DNA of 20,562 nt from Thalassiosira profunda (Eukaryota; Bacillariophyta; Thalassiosirophyceae; Thalassiosirales; Thalassiosiraceae). The notes below the pieces were generated by a model. The model did no database searches. It had not been told where the DNA came from and worked only from the letters and a program-made list of their open reading frames with translations. The position numbers were made by a program, and so were the translations under genes. This document shows, one piece after another, positions 1 to 8,362 of the stretch. Location of the stretch: contig JALLAP010000091.1 in NCBI GenBank assembly GCA_036939355.1, positions 1 through 20,562 on the forward strand, read 5' to 3'. Position 1 is the stretch's first letter; every line of letters begins with the position of its first letter.

Positions 1-2
1 CG

Positions 3-1118
3 TATTCCCGCACAACGGCCCTCAGCATGAAGCTGCAAACCGCCATCGTCGGCCTTCCCAACGTCGGCAAATCCACCCTGTTCAACGCCCTCACCGAAAC
101 GCAGGGCGCCGAGGCCGCCAATTATCCGTTCTGCACCATCGAGCCCAACACGGGCATCGTGGAGGTGCCCGATCCCCGCCTCGGCATACTGAGCGACATC
201 AACGAGAGCGTCAAGGTCGTCCCCACGACGCTGGAGTTTGTCGACGTCGCGGGGTTGGTCAAGGGCGCGTCCGACGGGGAGGGGTTGGGCAATCAGTTTT
301 TGGCGACGATTCGGCAGTGCGACGCCATCGTGCACGTGGTGCGGTGCTTCGAGGACGACAATGTCATCCACGTGGATGGGAGCGTCGATCCCGTGAGGGA
401 TGCGGAGCTGATCAATTTGGAGTTGGCGCTGGCGGATTTGGCGCAGGTGGAGAAGCGGATGCAACGGGTGAAGAAGGAGCGAAAGGCCGACAGCAAGGAG
501 GGACAGGCGTTGGAGAAGGTGGCGGCCGTGCTCAACAACGACGAGCCGGCACGGAATGCCGAGTTGGACGAAGAGGAGGAATTGGCGATCAAAAGTTTGG
601 GGTTGCTGACGCGGAAGAAGATGATATACGCCGCCAACGTTGCGGATATGGACTTGGCCAAGGGCAACGAGCTGTCGCAGAGGTTGGAAGAACAAGCCAA
701 GAAGGAGGGGGCAACGGTGGTGCTGGTATCGGCGCAGGTGGAGGCGGAGTTGGTCGACCTCGAAGCGGAGGACCGAAGCGACTTCCTGGAAAGCCTCGGC
801 GTCACCATCGACGGCACTGGCCTCCGCCGCGTGATCAAAGAAGCGTACGACATCCTCAACCTTCAAACGTACTTCACCTCCGGACCGACGGAGACGAGGG
901 CGTGGACCATTGGCCGGGGGTGGAAGGCGCCGCAAGCCGCAGGAGTAATTCACGGGGACTTCGAGCGGGGATTTATCAAGGCGGAGACGATTACCTATGA
1001 TGATTTGGTGGACTGCGGGAGCGAGGCGGAGGTGAAGAAGCAGGGGAAGCTGCGGCTGGAGGGCAAGGACTATGTGGTGCAAGAAGGAGACGTGATTCTG
1101 TTCCGGTTCAACGTGTAG
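3..1118 (+). CDS. ychF: YchF/OLA1-family GTPase/ATPase, bacterial type; 5' end may lie outside the window
   Basis: This is an Obg-related P-loop NTPase of the YchF/OLA1 family, whose members prefer ATP and associate with ribosomes and stress responses. Counting from the ATG at 27 (363 residues), the P-loop GLPNVGKST is at 9-17 and the G3 motif DVAG at 73-76. A charged helical insertion spans about 110-180. The non-canonical G4 reads N184-V-A-D187, where the family usually has N-x-x-E. A C-terminal TGS domain occupies about 280-363 and ends VILFRFNV. Length and sequence resemble bacterial YchF (about 363 residues) more than cytosolic eukaryotic OLA1 (about 396). The frame stays open upstream of the ATG to the window edge (Y-S-R-T-T-A-L-S before the Met). 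The gene may therefore begin outside the window with an organelle-targeting leader; position 3 is only the first whole codon seen. It converges on the next gene across a 91-bp gap. The family call is firm; the location is inferred. Confidence 0.94.
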   Translation, partial: YSRTTALSMKLQTAIVGLPNVGKSTLFNALTETQGAEAANYPFCTIEPNTGIVEVPDPRLGILSDINESVKVVPTTLEFVDVAGLVKGASDGEGLGNQFLATIRQCDAIVHVVRCFEDDNVIHVDGSVDPVRDAELINLELALADLAQVEKRMQRVKKERKADSKEGQALEKVAAVLNNDEPARNAELDEEEELAIKSLGLLTRKKMIYAANVADMDLAKGNELSQRLEEQAKKEGATVVLVSAQVEAELVDLEAEDRSDFLESLGVTIDGTGLRRVIKEAYDILNLQTYFTSGPTETRAWTIGRGWKAPQAAGVIHGDFERGFIKAETITYDDLVDCGSEAEVKKQGKLRLEGKDYVVQEGDVILFRFNV

Positions 1119-1209
1119 AGAAGGATACGATACTTGCTAGCTCTTTGCGGACGAAGAAGAGTGGCTTTAGAAACAGGTCTTTCGCATATGTGTGCTGTGA
1201 CGTTCTACT

Positions 1210-1647
1210 TCAATGGCTTCTAGTTGGCTTTATCGACTTGACGAAGTAGACGCCTTGCTGCTCGTCATCCTGACAGCAGACGCATGTTGTAGAACCGCAG
1301 TTCCTCACGTTCACGCTCGAGTGGTTTCTTCCTAGAAGGTCCATGCGGATGAAGCCTGTGTAACTGGCTTCAAAGCCGGAGGATCTCGGGTCTTCCAGCT
1401 CCACGGCTGACATATTCCCTGACCTATGTGCTCTGTCTAATGGACTCTGAGACAGATCTTCACTTTGTGTCTCTTCCTTCGTTCGCTTTTTGCAAGGCTT
1501 GAAGAGGAATAGCCCTGCCAGTGCACCGAGGATCGATCCGAGGCTCAACATTCCCGAGCTTCTAATAAAGTGCAAGCAAGGCTCGATGCCTGGGGCCAAG
1601 GCTCTTTGTATTGCTTTGCGTTTGGCCGTCCTTGCAAGTGTTTGCAT
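1210..1647 (-). CDS. small hypothetical protein with one predicted membrane segment and a Cys-rich tail
   Basis: I do not recognise a named family. The reading frame gives 145 residues. A basic N-terminus precedes a hydrophobic stretch (LSLGSILGALAGLFLF, about residues 34-50) that could be a membrane anchor. A charged, Ser-rich linker follows, then a C-terminal segment with C-x4-C-x-C-C spacing and a final V-Y-F-V-K. A hydrophobic anchor followed by a short Cys-containing tail is a coherent design rather than random sequence. Codon use, however, is not decisive, and the N-terminus is uncertain: Met33 just before the hydrophobic segment, or an upstream exon, are both possible. The gene is tail-to-tail with the YchF gene (91 bp) and head-to-head with the next hypothetical gene (234 bp), which fits the alternating layout of the window. 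It may be the surviving C-terminal part of a larger lineage-specific protein. Confidence 0.42.
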   Translation of the reverse strand: MQTLARTAKRKAIQRALAPGIEPCLHFIRSSGMLSLGSILGALAGLFLFKPCKKRTKEETQSEDLSQSPLDRAHRSGNMSAVELEDPRSSGFEASYTGFIRMDLLGRNHSSVNVRNCGSTTCVCCQDDEQQGVYFVKSIKPTRSH

Positions 1648-1881
1648 TGCAAGTATCGTAGCAGGAGGGAAGCTCTATACGGACCTTTTCGGCTACTTCA
1701 ATGGTCAATCATGTTAGCCAACACACGATTTGTGTATTCATGCCATGACTGCGATTGTCTCCAGGACACAAAAGAAACGAGAGCACCAACGGGCACCTTG
1801 CTAGCACTTGGCGTCGTCATAGCTCTGCATCTACCCACAATTCGGTCAGAGCGTAGCCAGAACCAATAGCAAAGCAAGGCG

Positions 1882-2508
1882 ATGTCAGACTTGGCTCCAT
1901 TCGTTGCGGCGACTTTGAGGGACAAGGTCGTGTCCGAGTTACTTGAGGAGAACAAAAAGCTACGCGAGGATAAACATGCTCTAGAGTTCGTTGGAGTCAC
2001 GGGCCCTGGATGTCGGCCCGTGTACGCTTGCGGGCACTTGAGAGGTAATGGGTGCGATGCGGAGTTCAATACAGACAGGTGGGCTGTCAAGATGAAGAAG
2101 GTGACTCCATGCCCTCTTCAGAAACTTGACAGCATAGAAGTTTGGGCGAGGAACTGCTCCCTTGGCGAGTTTCGTGCTCGAATGACTTTCTATTTTGAGT
2201 CGAACGGGAGACTCCACTCAGTGATCCGCGCCCCTCGCTCCGCGGAATGGCCTGCATGCGCCATTGAAGGAGTCTGTGTGACTTTGGACTGGACCCGTCG
2301 GGACTTGGAAAGCTATGCAGGCGCCCATCCTTCCATTCAGCGGCTACTGGATGGGATCGATGCATCTGACTCTACGCCCCCTACTGGAGTGTTGATCCTT
2401 TCCCAGTTTCGTGAGTTGATCAAGGACTTGTCAGAGATCAATCCCAATAAATTGTGCGCCTTTGAAATGGTGGTGCTTCGGAAGGAAGGGCTTATTGGTT
2501 TTGATTGA
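1882..2508 (+). CDS. lineage-restricted hypothetical protein beginning M-S-D-L-A-P-F-V-A-A
   Basis: The protein has 208 residues and a short N-terminal helix with coiled-coil character (VVSELLEENKKLREDKH, about residues 16-32). A compact region of about 175 residues follows, rich in Cys, Trp and alternating hydrophobic residues, suggesting a small beta-rich globular domain. The opening MSDLAPFVAATLRDKVV is one I associate with a multi-copy family of unknown function in Thalassiosira; this is recall, not a search. No catalytic motif, signal peptide or membrane segment is visible. The ATG follows an upstream spacer shared with the divergent 145-residue hypothetical. A 28-bp-period direct repeat begins just past the stop codon. 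Base composition looks less GC-rich by eye than the neighbouring conserved genes. I infer an expanded lineage-specific gene whose function cannot be assigned. Confidence 0.72.
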   Translation: MSDLAPFVAATLRDKVVSELLEENKKLREDKHALEFVGVTGPGCRPVYACGHLRGNGCDAEFNTDRWAVKMKKVTPCPLQKLDSIEVWARNCSLGEFRARMTFYFESNGRLHSVIRAPRSAEWPACAIEGVCVTLDWTRRDLESYAGAHPSIQRLLDGIDASDSTPPTGVLILSQFRELIKDLSEINPNKLCAFEMVVLRKEGLIGFD

Positions 2509-2512
2509 AGGG

Positions 2513-2568
2513 CGGTTTGTTTGGGGCTTTCCTTGCTGGCCGGTTTGTTTGGGGCTTTCCTTGCTTCA
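2513..2568. repeat. two-copy direct tandem repeat, 28-bp period
   Basis: Two adjacent units start at 2513 and 2541. Their first 25 bases (cggtttgtttggggctttcc followed by ttgct) are identical, and only the last three bases differ. The repeat starts five bases after the stop codon of the M-S-D-L-A-P-F gene, so it probably lies in its 3' UTR. No coding role is evident. It looks like a recent local duplication. Confidence 0.9.
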
Positions 2569-2708
2569 GTATTTCGGCAAAGAGAGTAGCGATCTATAAG
2601 TTAGACGAAAGAGAGGTGGTTGCCTGCTCAAGAGTGAAAGCATCCAGAGTGAGCCTGTTTATCCTTTGCGCACCTAGCTGCTTCCGCACATTCCTCCTAC
2701 TGAATAAT

Positions 2709-3898
2709 TTACACAGGGACGGCCGCTTTGAAGTTGATGATACGGCCGAACTTTTCACTGTCGAGCGAAGCGCCTCCGACGAGTGCTCCGTCGATATCCG
2801 GCTGGCTCATGAGATCGTCGACCGACTCCGGGGTAACACTTCCGCCGTACAGGATTCTGACATTGTCCGCGGCCTCCTGATCATACATGTCCGCGATGAT
2901 TGCCCGGCACGTGGCGTGCACGGACTGTGCGATTTCGGGCGTGGCGACCTTTCCAGTTCCTGCATCACAAGAGATGCGTCAGATTCAATGTGCTGTGAGG
3001 AAATGACTTCCGCCAAACCAACGAAGCTCAGACTTACCAATGGCCCAAACAGGCTCGTAAGCAATGGCCACTCGGTCCAACTCTTCCTTCTTTACTCCCT
3101 TCAATCCCTTCTTCAGCTGCACGGCACAGACACTACCGGCCAAATCCTGCTCGAACTCCGCCAAGCTTTCTCCGATGCAAAGCATGACACTCATTCCCTC
3201 GTCGATAATCTTGAGACACTGGGCATTGATGTAATCGTCCGTCTCGCCGTAGATCACGCGACGCTCGGAATGGCCAGCGAGGGCCCACTGGACGCCGATG
3301 GAATTGAGCATTGCGGTCGAGATGGCGCCAGTGTACGCGCCGTTGCCTTCGGGGCACACCCCCTGTAGAAGTAGAGAAGATTCATTGTCATGTCTGATGA
3401 GCAAAGACGTTTCAACGAGAGTGAATTGCAATATGGTGCACCAAGGACTGTGTGGCGCTCCACGCCGCATGACTGTTCAACATCCCTCTCAAGCAGATAG
3501 TTCCCACATTATGAGCATGTATAAGGGCTGCGCCACCCTACCAACGCTCTCACGTAGCTTGCCTCTCCTTCACCAAGCGACGCAAGATGTTACTTGCAAC
3601 AACTCACCTCGGCGCCAACGCTAAGCTTGCCACCCACAGCGCCCATGGCGCTCTCGATGAACACATACGGAACAAACAGGGCCACATCGGCGTCAGGGCT
3701 GCCCTCGGTGATGGACGCGGCAATATCCTTGGCGAGCGTCACCGCCTCGTCCTTCGACTGGGGGTTCAGCTTCCAGTTTCCACTGATGAATGGCTTCCTC
3801 GCGAGCAGCTCGGTGGACGCGGCGCGGTGGCCGCTGAGGGCCGCGGGGGCGAAGGCCGCGGCAGAGCCGGCGAGGAGGGAGGCGAGGGCGAGCTTCAT
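2709..3898 (-). CDS. TPI: plastid-targeted triosephosphate isomerase, three exons
   Basis: This enzyme interconverts dihydroxyacetone phosphate and glyceraldehyde 3-phosphate, in the plastid for the Calvin cycle and lower glycolysis. I assemble exons 3898-3608, 3362-3038 and 2959-2709, giving 288 residues. Both introns are GT-AG: donors gag|gtgagt and attg|gtaagt, acceptors tctacag|gggg and gatgcag|gaac. Splicing restores two family motifs, [17 protein letters not shown] and [12 protein letters not shown]. Catalytic residues are Lys43 (GNWKLN), His128 (AGHSERR) and Glu200 (YEPVW); the phosphate-binding YGGSV is in exon 3. The first 30-35 residues form a hydrophobic signal with AAAFAP, the stramenopile ASAFAP-type plastid import junction. 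The remaining length (about 250) matches the family. Its stop faces the M-S-D-L-A-P-F gene, and its 5' side follows another minus-strand gene, the only same-strand neighbours in the window. Confidence 0.95.
2960..3037 (-). other. TPI: intron 2 of triosephosphate isomerase
   Basis: This 78-bp GT-AG intron starts gtaagt and ends gatgcag on the minus strand. It lies in phase 1 and splits the glycine codon of WAIG-TGK. In-frame reading through it breaks the family motif, while removal restores it. Confidence 0.92.
3363..3607 (-). other. TPI: intron 1 of triosephosphate isomerase
   Basis: This 245-bp GT-AG intron has a strong donor (gag|gtgagt) and a pyrimidine-rich acceptor ending ctacttctacag. 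It is in phase 0 between Glu97 and Gly98. Removal joins SVGAE to [12 protein letters not shown] as the family requires. Confidence 0.92.
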
Positions 3899-4179
3899 GG
3901 TGGGCGTTGTGGGAGGGGTTGACTGAAAAGTGGACGCGGCGCGGCGGGGAAGCTTGTGGTGCAAAATCCACAGCGTCATCGCGACAAAGCCGATGACGTG
4001 CGGTGGAAAATGCCGGCGGCACGACATAATCGGCGGGCGATCTTTTGGGAAGGACACGACGGAAGGACATACGCACGCCCCAAACAAGCTTGACAGAGCA
4101 GTTAGATGAGTTGTTGGCGGCTTCCCTGTTGGTGTTGTTACTTTATCCAGCATCGGCGGGACAACTTCTAATGAAACAG

Positions 4180-5250
4180 TCACATTGTTTGGGCAACTGC
4201 AAGCAGAGCACCAACGATGGTGAGACCCGCCGTTGCAACGGCATTCGCCGAGTTTGGAGTCGGATCTTCTTCCTCGACGTAAACGGTCGCCTTTTGCAAC
4301 GCCACCTCCAGGTGGTAGGGCGATTCAATATCGTTTCCATCATCCTCGTCTCCGCCAACGCTCACTTTGAGCCTACGCCGGCTGCTAAAGCCCCCCGCGA
4401 GCTTCATGTCGATCACCCCGCTAATCGATATCGAAGACCCCGAACTGTAATCAAACAGATTTGCAGGAACGCGGGTAGATACCGACACTCCGTTCTCTGC
4501 CGCCACATACGCCCTCGATGTGATGCTGGGAAAGGCAATGGTGTCGTTTTTGACGACCGCAAGCGTTGTTGCCCCCTGGACCAAGACCATACTGTCAAGA
4601 AAATCCACCTCCATACCGTCGGATGTCCCTGAGATGCACACAAAGAGCTCCGTGTTTGGTACAAGCGGATCTGTGTTGCACGTAAAGTCGTCCAATCCCG
4701 TGCACTTGCAGCTCTCGACGGTATTCGTGACATTGGCCACCCCCGTCTCATTGTTGATTGTTCCGTCTCCAAGCGGAAGGTTGTTGTTATCGAGGGAAAA
4801 TTCCACCGAGAGGTCGAGGTCGATGTCGAACCGTCGCACATCTTCCGCGATGACAAGCAGCGGGGTGCCCCCCGTCGCAGGGATCGTCAATTGGACCACC
4901 TGGCAGAATTCGAGTTGGTTTGCCGCTTCGTTCCAAATGTTGCTCCCGGCGAGCGTCGACGTGTCAATGTCGTACGCCAATTCCAGCGCGTCCAGCGAAG
5001 AATCCAGCGCCGACCGCGTGTCCGTCAAGGTGATGTTCGCGCCCGTCACACTGCTCGCGCAGTCGGTCGCCAATATCTCCGTCCCGTACGCCCGGTTCTT
5101 CCCGATGGAGTAGGTCAGCGCGACCTCCTCGCCGCTCGCGGCGCCAAAGTCGGCGGAGAGGCCGAGGAATTGGACGTCCCACGGCGCCGGCTGGGAGGAG
5201 GCGAGAGGGAGTGCGGCCGCTACCAGTGCGAGAGCGATGCAGCCATGCAT
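4180..5250 (-). CDS. secreted, probably GPI-anchored diatom surface protein of unknown function
   Basis: The 356-residue protein starts with a clear signal peptide (MHGCIALALVAAALPLASSQ) with a likely cleavage near S19-Q20. The body is acidic, rich in Ser, Thr, Asn and Val, and probably beta-structured. Four N-glycosylation sequons are visible at N72, N157, N163 and N225. Several Cys residues suit an extracellular disulfide-bonded domain (C64, C106, C171, C173, C181, C195). The C-terminus has a small-residue stretch near TPNSAN followed by a hydrophobic tail without a charged end, the classical GPI-attachment signal. SRRRL at about 280-284 contains the R-x-L sequence that is processed in some diatom silaffin and cingulin precursors; whether it is used here is unknown. 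No enzyme domain is recognised. It shares a 592-bp divergent promoter with the dihydrodipicolinate reductase gene. Secretion is well supported; anchor and wall role are inferred. Confidence 0.82.
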   Translation of the reverse strand: MHGCIALALVAAALPLASSQPAPWDVQFLGLSADFGAASGEEVALTYSIGKNRAYGTEILATDCASSVTGANITLTDTRSALDSSLDALELAYDIDTSTLAGSNIWNEAANQLEFCQVVQLTIPATGGTPLLVIAEDVRRFDIDLDLSVEFSLDNNNLPLGDGTINNETGVANVTNTVESCKCTGLDDFTCNTDPLVPNTELFVCISGTSDGMEVDFLDSMVLVQGATTLAVVKNDTIAFPSITSRAYVAAENGVSVSTRVPANLFDYSSGSSISISGVIDMKLAGGFSSRRRLKVSVGGDEDDGNDIESPYHLEVALQKATVYVEEEDPTPNSANAVATAGLTIVGALLAVAQTM

Positions 5251-5842
5251 AGGATTGGTTGTTGTGTGGAACTGCGTTGGTGGTTGTTACGGGTCGATGA
5301 GGTTGCTTGGATATCAATCAGGCTTCGTCTGCTTAAAGAGCACGGTGGCCGCCGTCGCTCTATTGAGTCTTGCGAAGCGCACTTTGGTATCCAAATTGCC
5401 CGACGGCGGGAACTAAAACGCTCGATAGGAAGCAAGTGGGCGCGAGAAGTGCAAGCATGTTTTGCAATCTCGGGCAAGCTCGCGCGTGGCGCGCATTCTT
5501 CACAGCTAGCTCACATCATGTGCACATTTCTCTGCAATGAGCGCTCTAGATGAAAAAGGGCATATTATTGCCAATGCCTGTGCTCGGCCCCATCCCCGCG
5601 GCATCCGTAATAGCAGTGGCGACGAGGGCCCGGCGGGTGAGTGCCCGCATCGCGCATTTGCGGCCGCTCTACTGAGCCAAAAGCTTCGCGTATCTTTGGG
5701 TGTCTTTTTTCACCTTGCTTCACAGCCACACGTTTTTGTGGCAGACGGGCGAGCCGGAAGCGGAAGCGGAAGGGAAGACGACAACTCGGTGCACCGGCTG
5801 TCCTCATAAACGGCTGCGAAACAACCACTACCCCACCCAACG
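5251..5842. promoter_or_regulatory. divergent intergenic region between the surface protein and the reductase
   Basis: These 592 bp separate two start codons facing away from each other, so both promoters must lie here. Short palindromes are visible, including gcgcg-tgg-cgcgc at 5482-5494 and atgtgcacat at 5518-5527, but such short motifs could be chance. I see no convincing gene, RNA or repeat; open frames here have no recognisable product. Confidence 0.55.
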
Positions 5843-6850
5843 ATGAAATCGAGCGCCCTCCTCCTCGCCGGGGCCGCCTGCGTCCACCAAAGCGGCGGTT
5901 TCGCGCCCGTTCAACTCACCCACAGACCTCTCACGCGATCGTCACCAACGCATTTGCAAATGGCCGCCGACTCTGACGCGTCCGCCCTCCGCATCATGGT
6001 CAACGGCATGCCCGGCCCGATGGCCACGGCCGCCGCCGAGGCGTGCCTGCGCAAGGGCCTCGGATTGTCGCCCGTGGCCATGACCGGGCCGGATGTGGAG
6101 GCGCAGACGATCACTGTCAAAGACGACGTCACCGGCGCCTCGGCCGAGGTGCGCCTCATCCCCGCGACGGACGATGGGTTCGACGAAATCGTCGCATCGC
6201 TTGCCGGTCTGCGCGACGCCGCCGGGAAAGAGAATGTCCTGGCCATCGATTACACGCACCCCTCGGCGGTCAACGGCAACGCGGTCTTCTACGCCGAGAA
6301 CGCCCTGCCGTTCGTCATGGGAACGACCGGCGGCGATCGCAAGCAATTGATGCAGGACATGGAATCGCGCAAGGCGTTTGCGGTGATCGCGCCCAACATG
6401 GGCAAACAAATTGTCGCTCTACAGGCGGGGCTGGAGGACCTGGCGGACAAGTTCCCGGGAGCGTTTGCCGGGTACAAATTGGAGGTGACGGAGAGCCATC
6501 AAAAGACCAAGGCCGACACGAGCGGCACGGCCAAGGCGGTGATATCCTCACTCAAAAAGCTGAGCGATGATGGGTTCGAGACGAAGGACATTAATATGCT
6601 GCGCGACGACGAGTCCTCGTTGGCGTTTGGGGTGTCACCGGAAGCATTGAACGGGCATGCCTTTCATACGTACACGCTGACGAGTCCGGACGGCAGCGTG
6701 AACTTTCAATTGCAGCACAACGTCGAGGGACGGACGGTGTACGCCGAGGGAACGGCAGATGCGGTGCGGTTCTTGGCGACCAAGTTGGGAGATGGGGAGG
6801 GGACGGTGTATTCGATGACGGACGTGCTGCGGGCTGGGGCGCTCGAATGA
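5843..6850 (+). CDS. dapB: plastid-targeted 4-hydroxy-tetrahydrodipicolinate reductase (plant type)
   Basis: This is the DapB step of lysine biosynthesis: NAD(P)H-dependent reduction of (hydroxy)tetrahydrodipicolinate. The 335-residue protein opens with a short hydrophobic leader and GGFAPVQ at 18-24, a variant of the stramenopile plastid import junction, then a Ser/Thr/His-rich transit stretch. The core begins near residue 49 with a nucleotide-binding segment (IMVNGMPGPM). Family motifs follow: DYTHP (136-140), GTTGGDR (150-156), APNMGKQ (183-189) and ESHQKTKADTSGTAKA (217-232). His219 and Lys223 match the spacing of the catalytic His and Lys of the bacterial enzyme (H-x3-K). The loop is one residue shorter than bacterial K-x-D-x-P-S-G-T, as in plant-type enzymes. 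The ATG at 5843 is the only start that includes the leader. It ends 96 bp from the convergent F-box-like gene. Confidence 0.93.
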   Translation: MKSSALLLAGAACVHQSGGFAPVQLTHRPLTRSSPTHLQMAADSDASALRIMVNGMPGPMATAAAEACLRKGLGLSPVAMTGPDVEAQTITVKDDVTGASAEVRLIPATDDGFDEIVASLAGLRDAAGKENVLAIDYTHPSAVNGNAVFYAENALPFVMGTTGGDRKQLMQDMESRKAFAVIAPNMGKQIVALQAGLEDLADKFPGAFAGYKLEVTESHQKTKADTSGTAKAVISSLKKLSDDGFETKDINMLRDDESSLAFGVSPEALNGHAFHTYTLTSPDGSVNFQLQHNVEGRTVYAEGTADAVRFLATKLGDGEGTVYSMTDVLRAGALE

Positions 6851-6946
6851 GGCGACGGCGTTCCATTTCGGGTATGAGTGAATGCAGTTTCATGCTTAGA
6901 GATACAGTAGCTTTGGGCTCTCCAATAATTCTTACAGCTCGACAAG

Positions 6947-8362
6947 CTATGCACCACTCGAACGCAACTCCTCCAGTTCGCGGCGCAGTTGCTCGATCTG
7001 CTCGTCCTTCGCCCTTAGTTCTGACTCTTTGGCTTCGTTGACCCTCAATAGTTCCTTCACTGTCCGTCTGATGCAACCGGGGCAGCTGCAGTCGTTCGGG
7101 TTGCGGCAATCTCGAATGCAGCATTTCATGCACAAGGGTCCGTCTTGGTGATACCTGTAATCGCCACCGCAATCACGAACAGTGCCCTCTTTCACACTGC
7201 AGCTCTTGCAGTTCCTTATGCTACAGCTGCCACAGCTAAGCATCTTGCCCTTTTCGTTAGCGCAATCAGAGCACATGAGAATGTTGCAGAAAGGACATTT
7301 CGAAGTGTAATCGCATTCTTCGGATACGAGTTCGTTGCAACAAGAGCACGGGACCATGATGTAATAGTCATCACAAAAGCGACCAACATATCGTCCGTCC
7401 GTTCGATGATGAGCTCTGTCCCACTCGCGGGTTTGGTTCCAAGCAGTGCCAAAGTAGCAACTACTTGTGTCCTTGCGCAGCCGCGCTTGATGCTTCTTCA
7501 TGAACTGAGAGAATGCTTCGTTTGGAGTGCCGCGGCGGCCCCAACCGGAGAAGAAGTTTGTGGGCACTTCTAGGCGTTCCAAAGAGTGCCCTTCGTGGCA
7601 AACAATGCCGTCAATGATATCCAGGACGGCTGCGTCAGATAGTTTTGCGTTGCCAAACTCTTCCGCGAGACTGTCACTGAACGAGCTCCACGGTTTTTTC
7701 TTGTAGCTGAAGTCTAGGGTCACAAGCACTTTGGATTGTTTCAACACTTCCAACCCGTGGCCGACGACACTGAAGCAATTGGTGAGCGTCAAATGCTTGA
7801 GCGTGTGTTTGGCATCAATGGCAAGGAGCAATGCGGCAAGATCGTCATCGGTCAGCTTGGATGCCAGTTTCCTCTCAATATCTACGAATTCCAACACCCC
7901 CCAACCCCCTTCGTAGTAGTTCTTCAACTGCACCTTCAACCACCCCCTGAAATCATCATTCCCCTCCTCGTCAACGTATGGAGAGGACATCTCCGAATCC
8001 GAACCATACCATTGAGCACGGTGCTCCTCCATTCTCCTTTGGGATTCTATTCTCTCCTCTTTGGTTTGGGTAACCAGTATCTCCACGAGCCTGTCGTAAT
8101 ATGCATCACTGCTGTCATGTACTGCCGAAAGGACGGTCCTGCTCGCATCACTCGGGGGCACCCCCCTCCCATCATTGCATCCACGCGCCCGCCACGAAGA
8201 CGAGGGTGCCGTGAGAGCAACGGCCAACAAGGCACACGACGTCTTGGGCAAATACTGTGCAATGGCGGACAAATTATCACCCGTCAAATCGTTGATGGTG
8301 GCGACTGTAGGGAGCGCCGTCCTCCTGCGCTTCGACAGCGAGCAATCCACCGTATCCGACAT
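6947..8362 (-). CDS. F-box-like protein with leucine-rich middle and C-terminal Cys-rich zinc-finger-like domain
   Basis: The 471-residue protein has an N-terminal basic patch (SKRRR), then an F-box-like helix bundle at about 23-57 (INDLTGDNLSAIAQYLPKTS). An acidic linker leads to a leucine-rich-repeat-like region at about 156-290, containing LEFVDIERKLASKLTDDDLA and LKHLTLTNCF. From about 335 to 440 there is a dense Cys array (CSCC, CPFC, CSDC, CGSC, CKSC, CMKC, CSCPGC) with interspersed His, likely binding several zinc ions. A coiled coil ends the protein (about 437-468, ESELRAKDEQIEQLRRELEE). F-box proteins usually recruit substrates to SCF ubiquitin ligases; that role is inferred here. 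I associate the leucine-rich core with a large Thalassiosira family. It shares a 357-bp divergent promoter with the SPRY gene, which also has an F-box-like start. Confidence 0.85.
   Translation of the reverse strand: MSDTVDCSLSKRRRTALPTVATINDLTGDNLSAIAQYLPKTSCALLAVALTAPSSSWRARGCNDGRGVPPSDASRTVLSAVHDSSDAYYDRLVEILVTQTKEERIESQRRMEEHRAQWYGSDSEMSSPYVDEEGNDDFRGWLKVQLKNYYEGGWGVLEFVDIERKLASKLTDDDLAALLLAIDAKHTLKHLTLTNCFSVVGHGLEVLKQSKVLVTLDFSYKKKPWSSFSDSLAEEFGNAKLSDAAVLDIIDGIVCHEGHSLERLEVPTNFFSGWGRRGTPNEAFSQFMKKHQARLRKDTSSCYFGTAWNQTREWDRAHHRTDGRYVGRFCDDYYIMVPCSCCNELVSEECDYTSKCPFCNILMCSDCANEKGKMLSCGSCSIRNCKSCSVKEGTVRDCGGDYRYHQDGPLCMKCCIRDCRNPNDCSCPGCIRRTVKELLRVNEAKESELRAKDEQIEQLRRELEELRSSGA

Noticed and set aside
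293..859. 188-residue minus-strand reading frame inside the YchF gene
   Set aside because: It is antisense to a strongly conserved gene and has the Ser/Arg-biased composition of a GC-rich shadow frame.
2505..3368. 287-residue plus-strand reading frame
   Set aside because: It is antisense to exons 2 and 3 of triosephosphate isomerase, crosses both splice sites and shows no family motif.
5537..5976. Plus- and minus-strand frames of 90-111 residues in and around the reductase promoter
   Set aside because: They have no motif or plausible composition, and those reaching past 5843 overlap the reductase leader out of frame.
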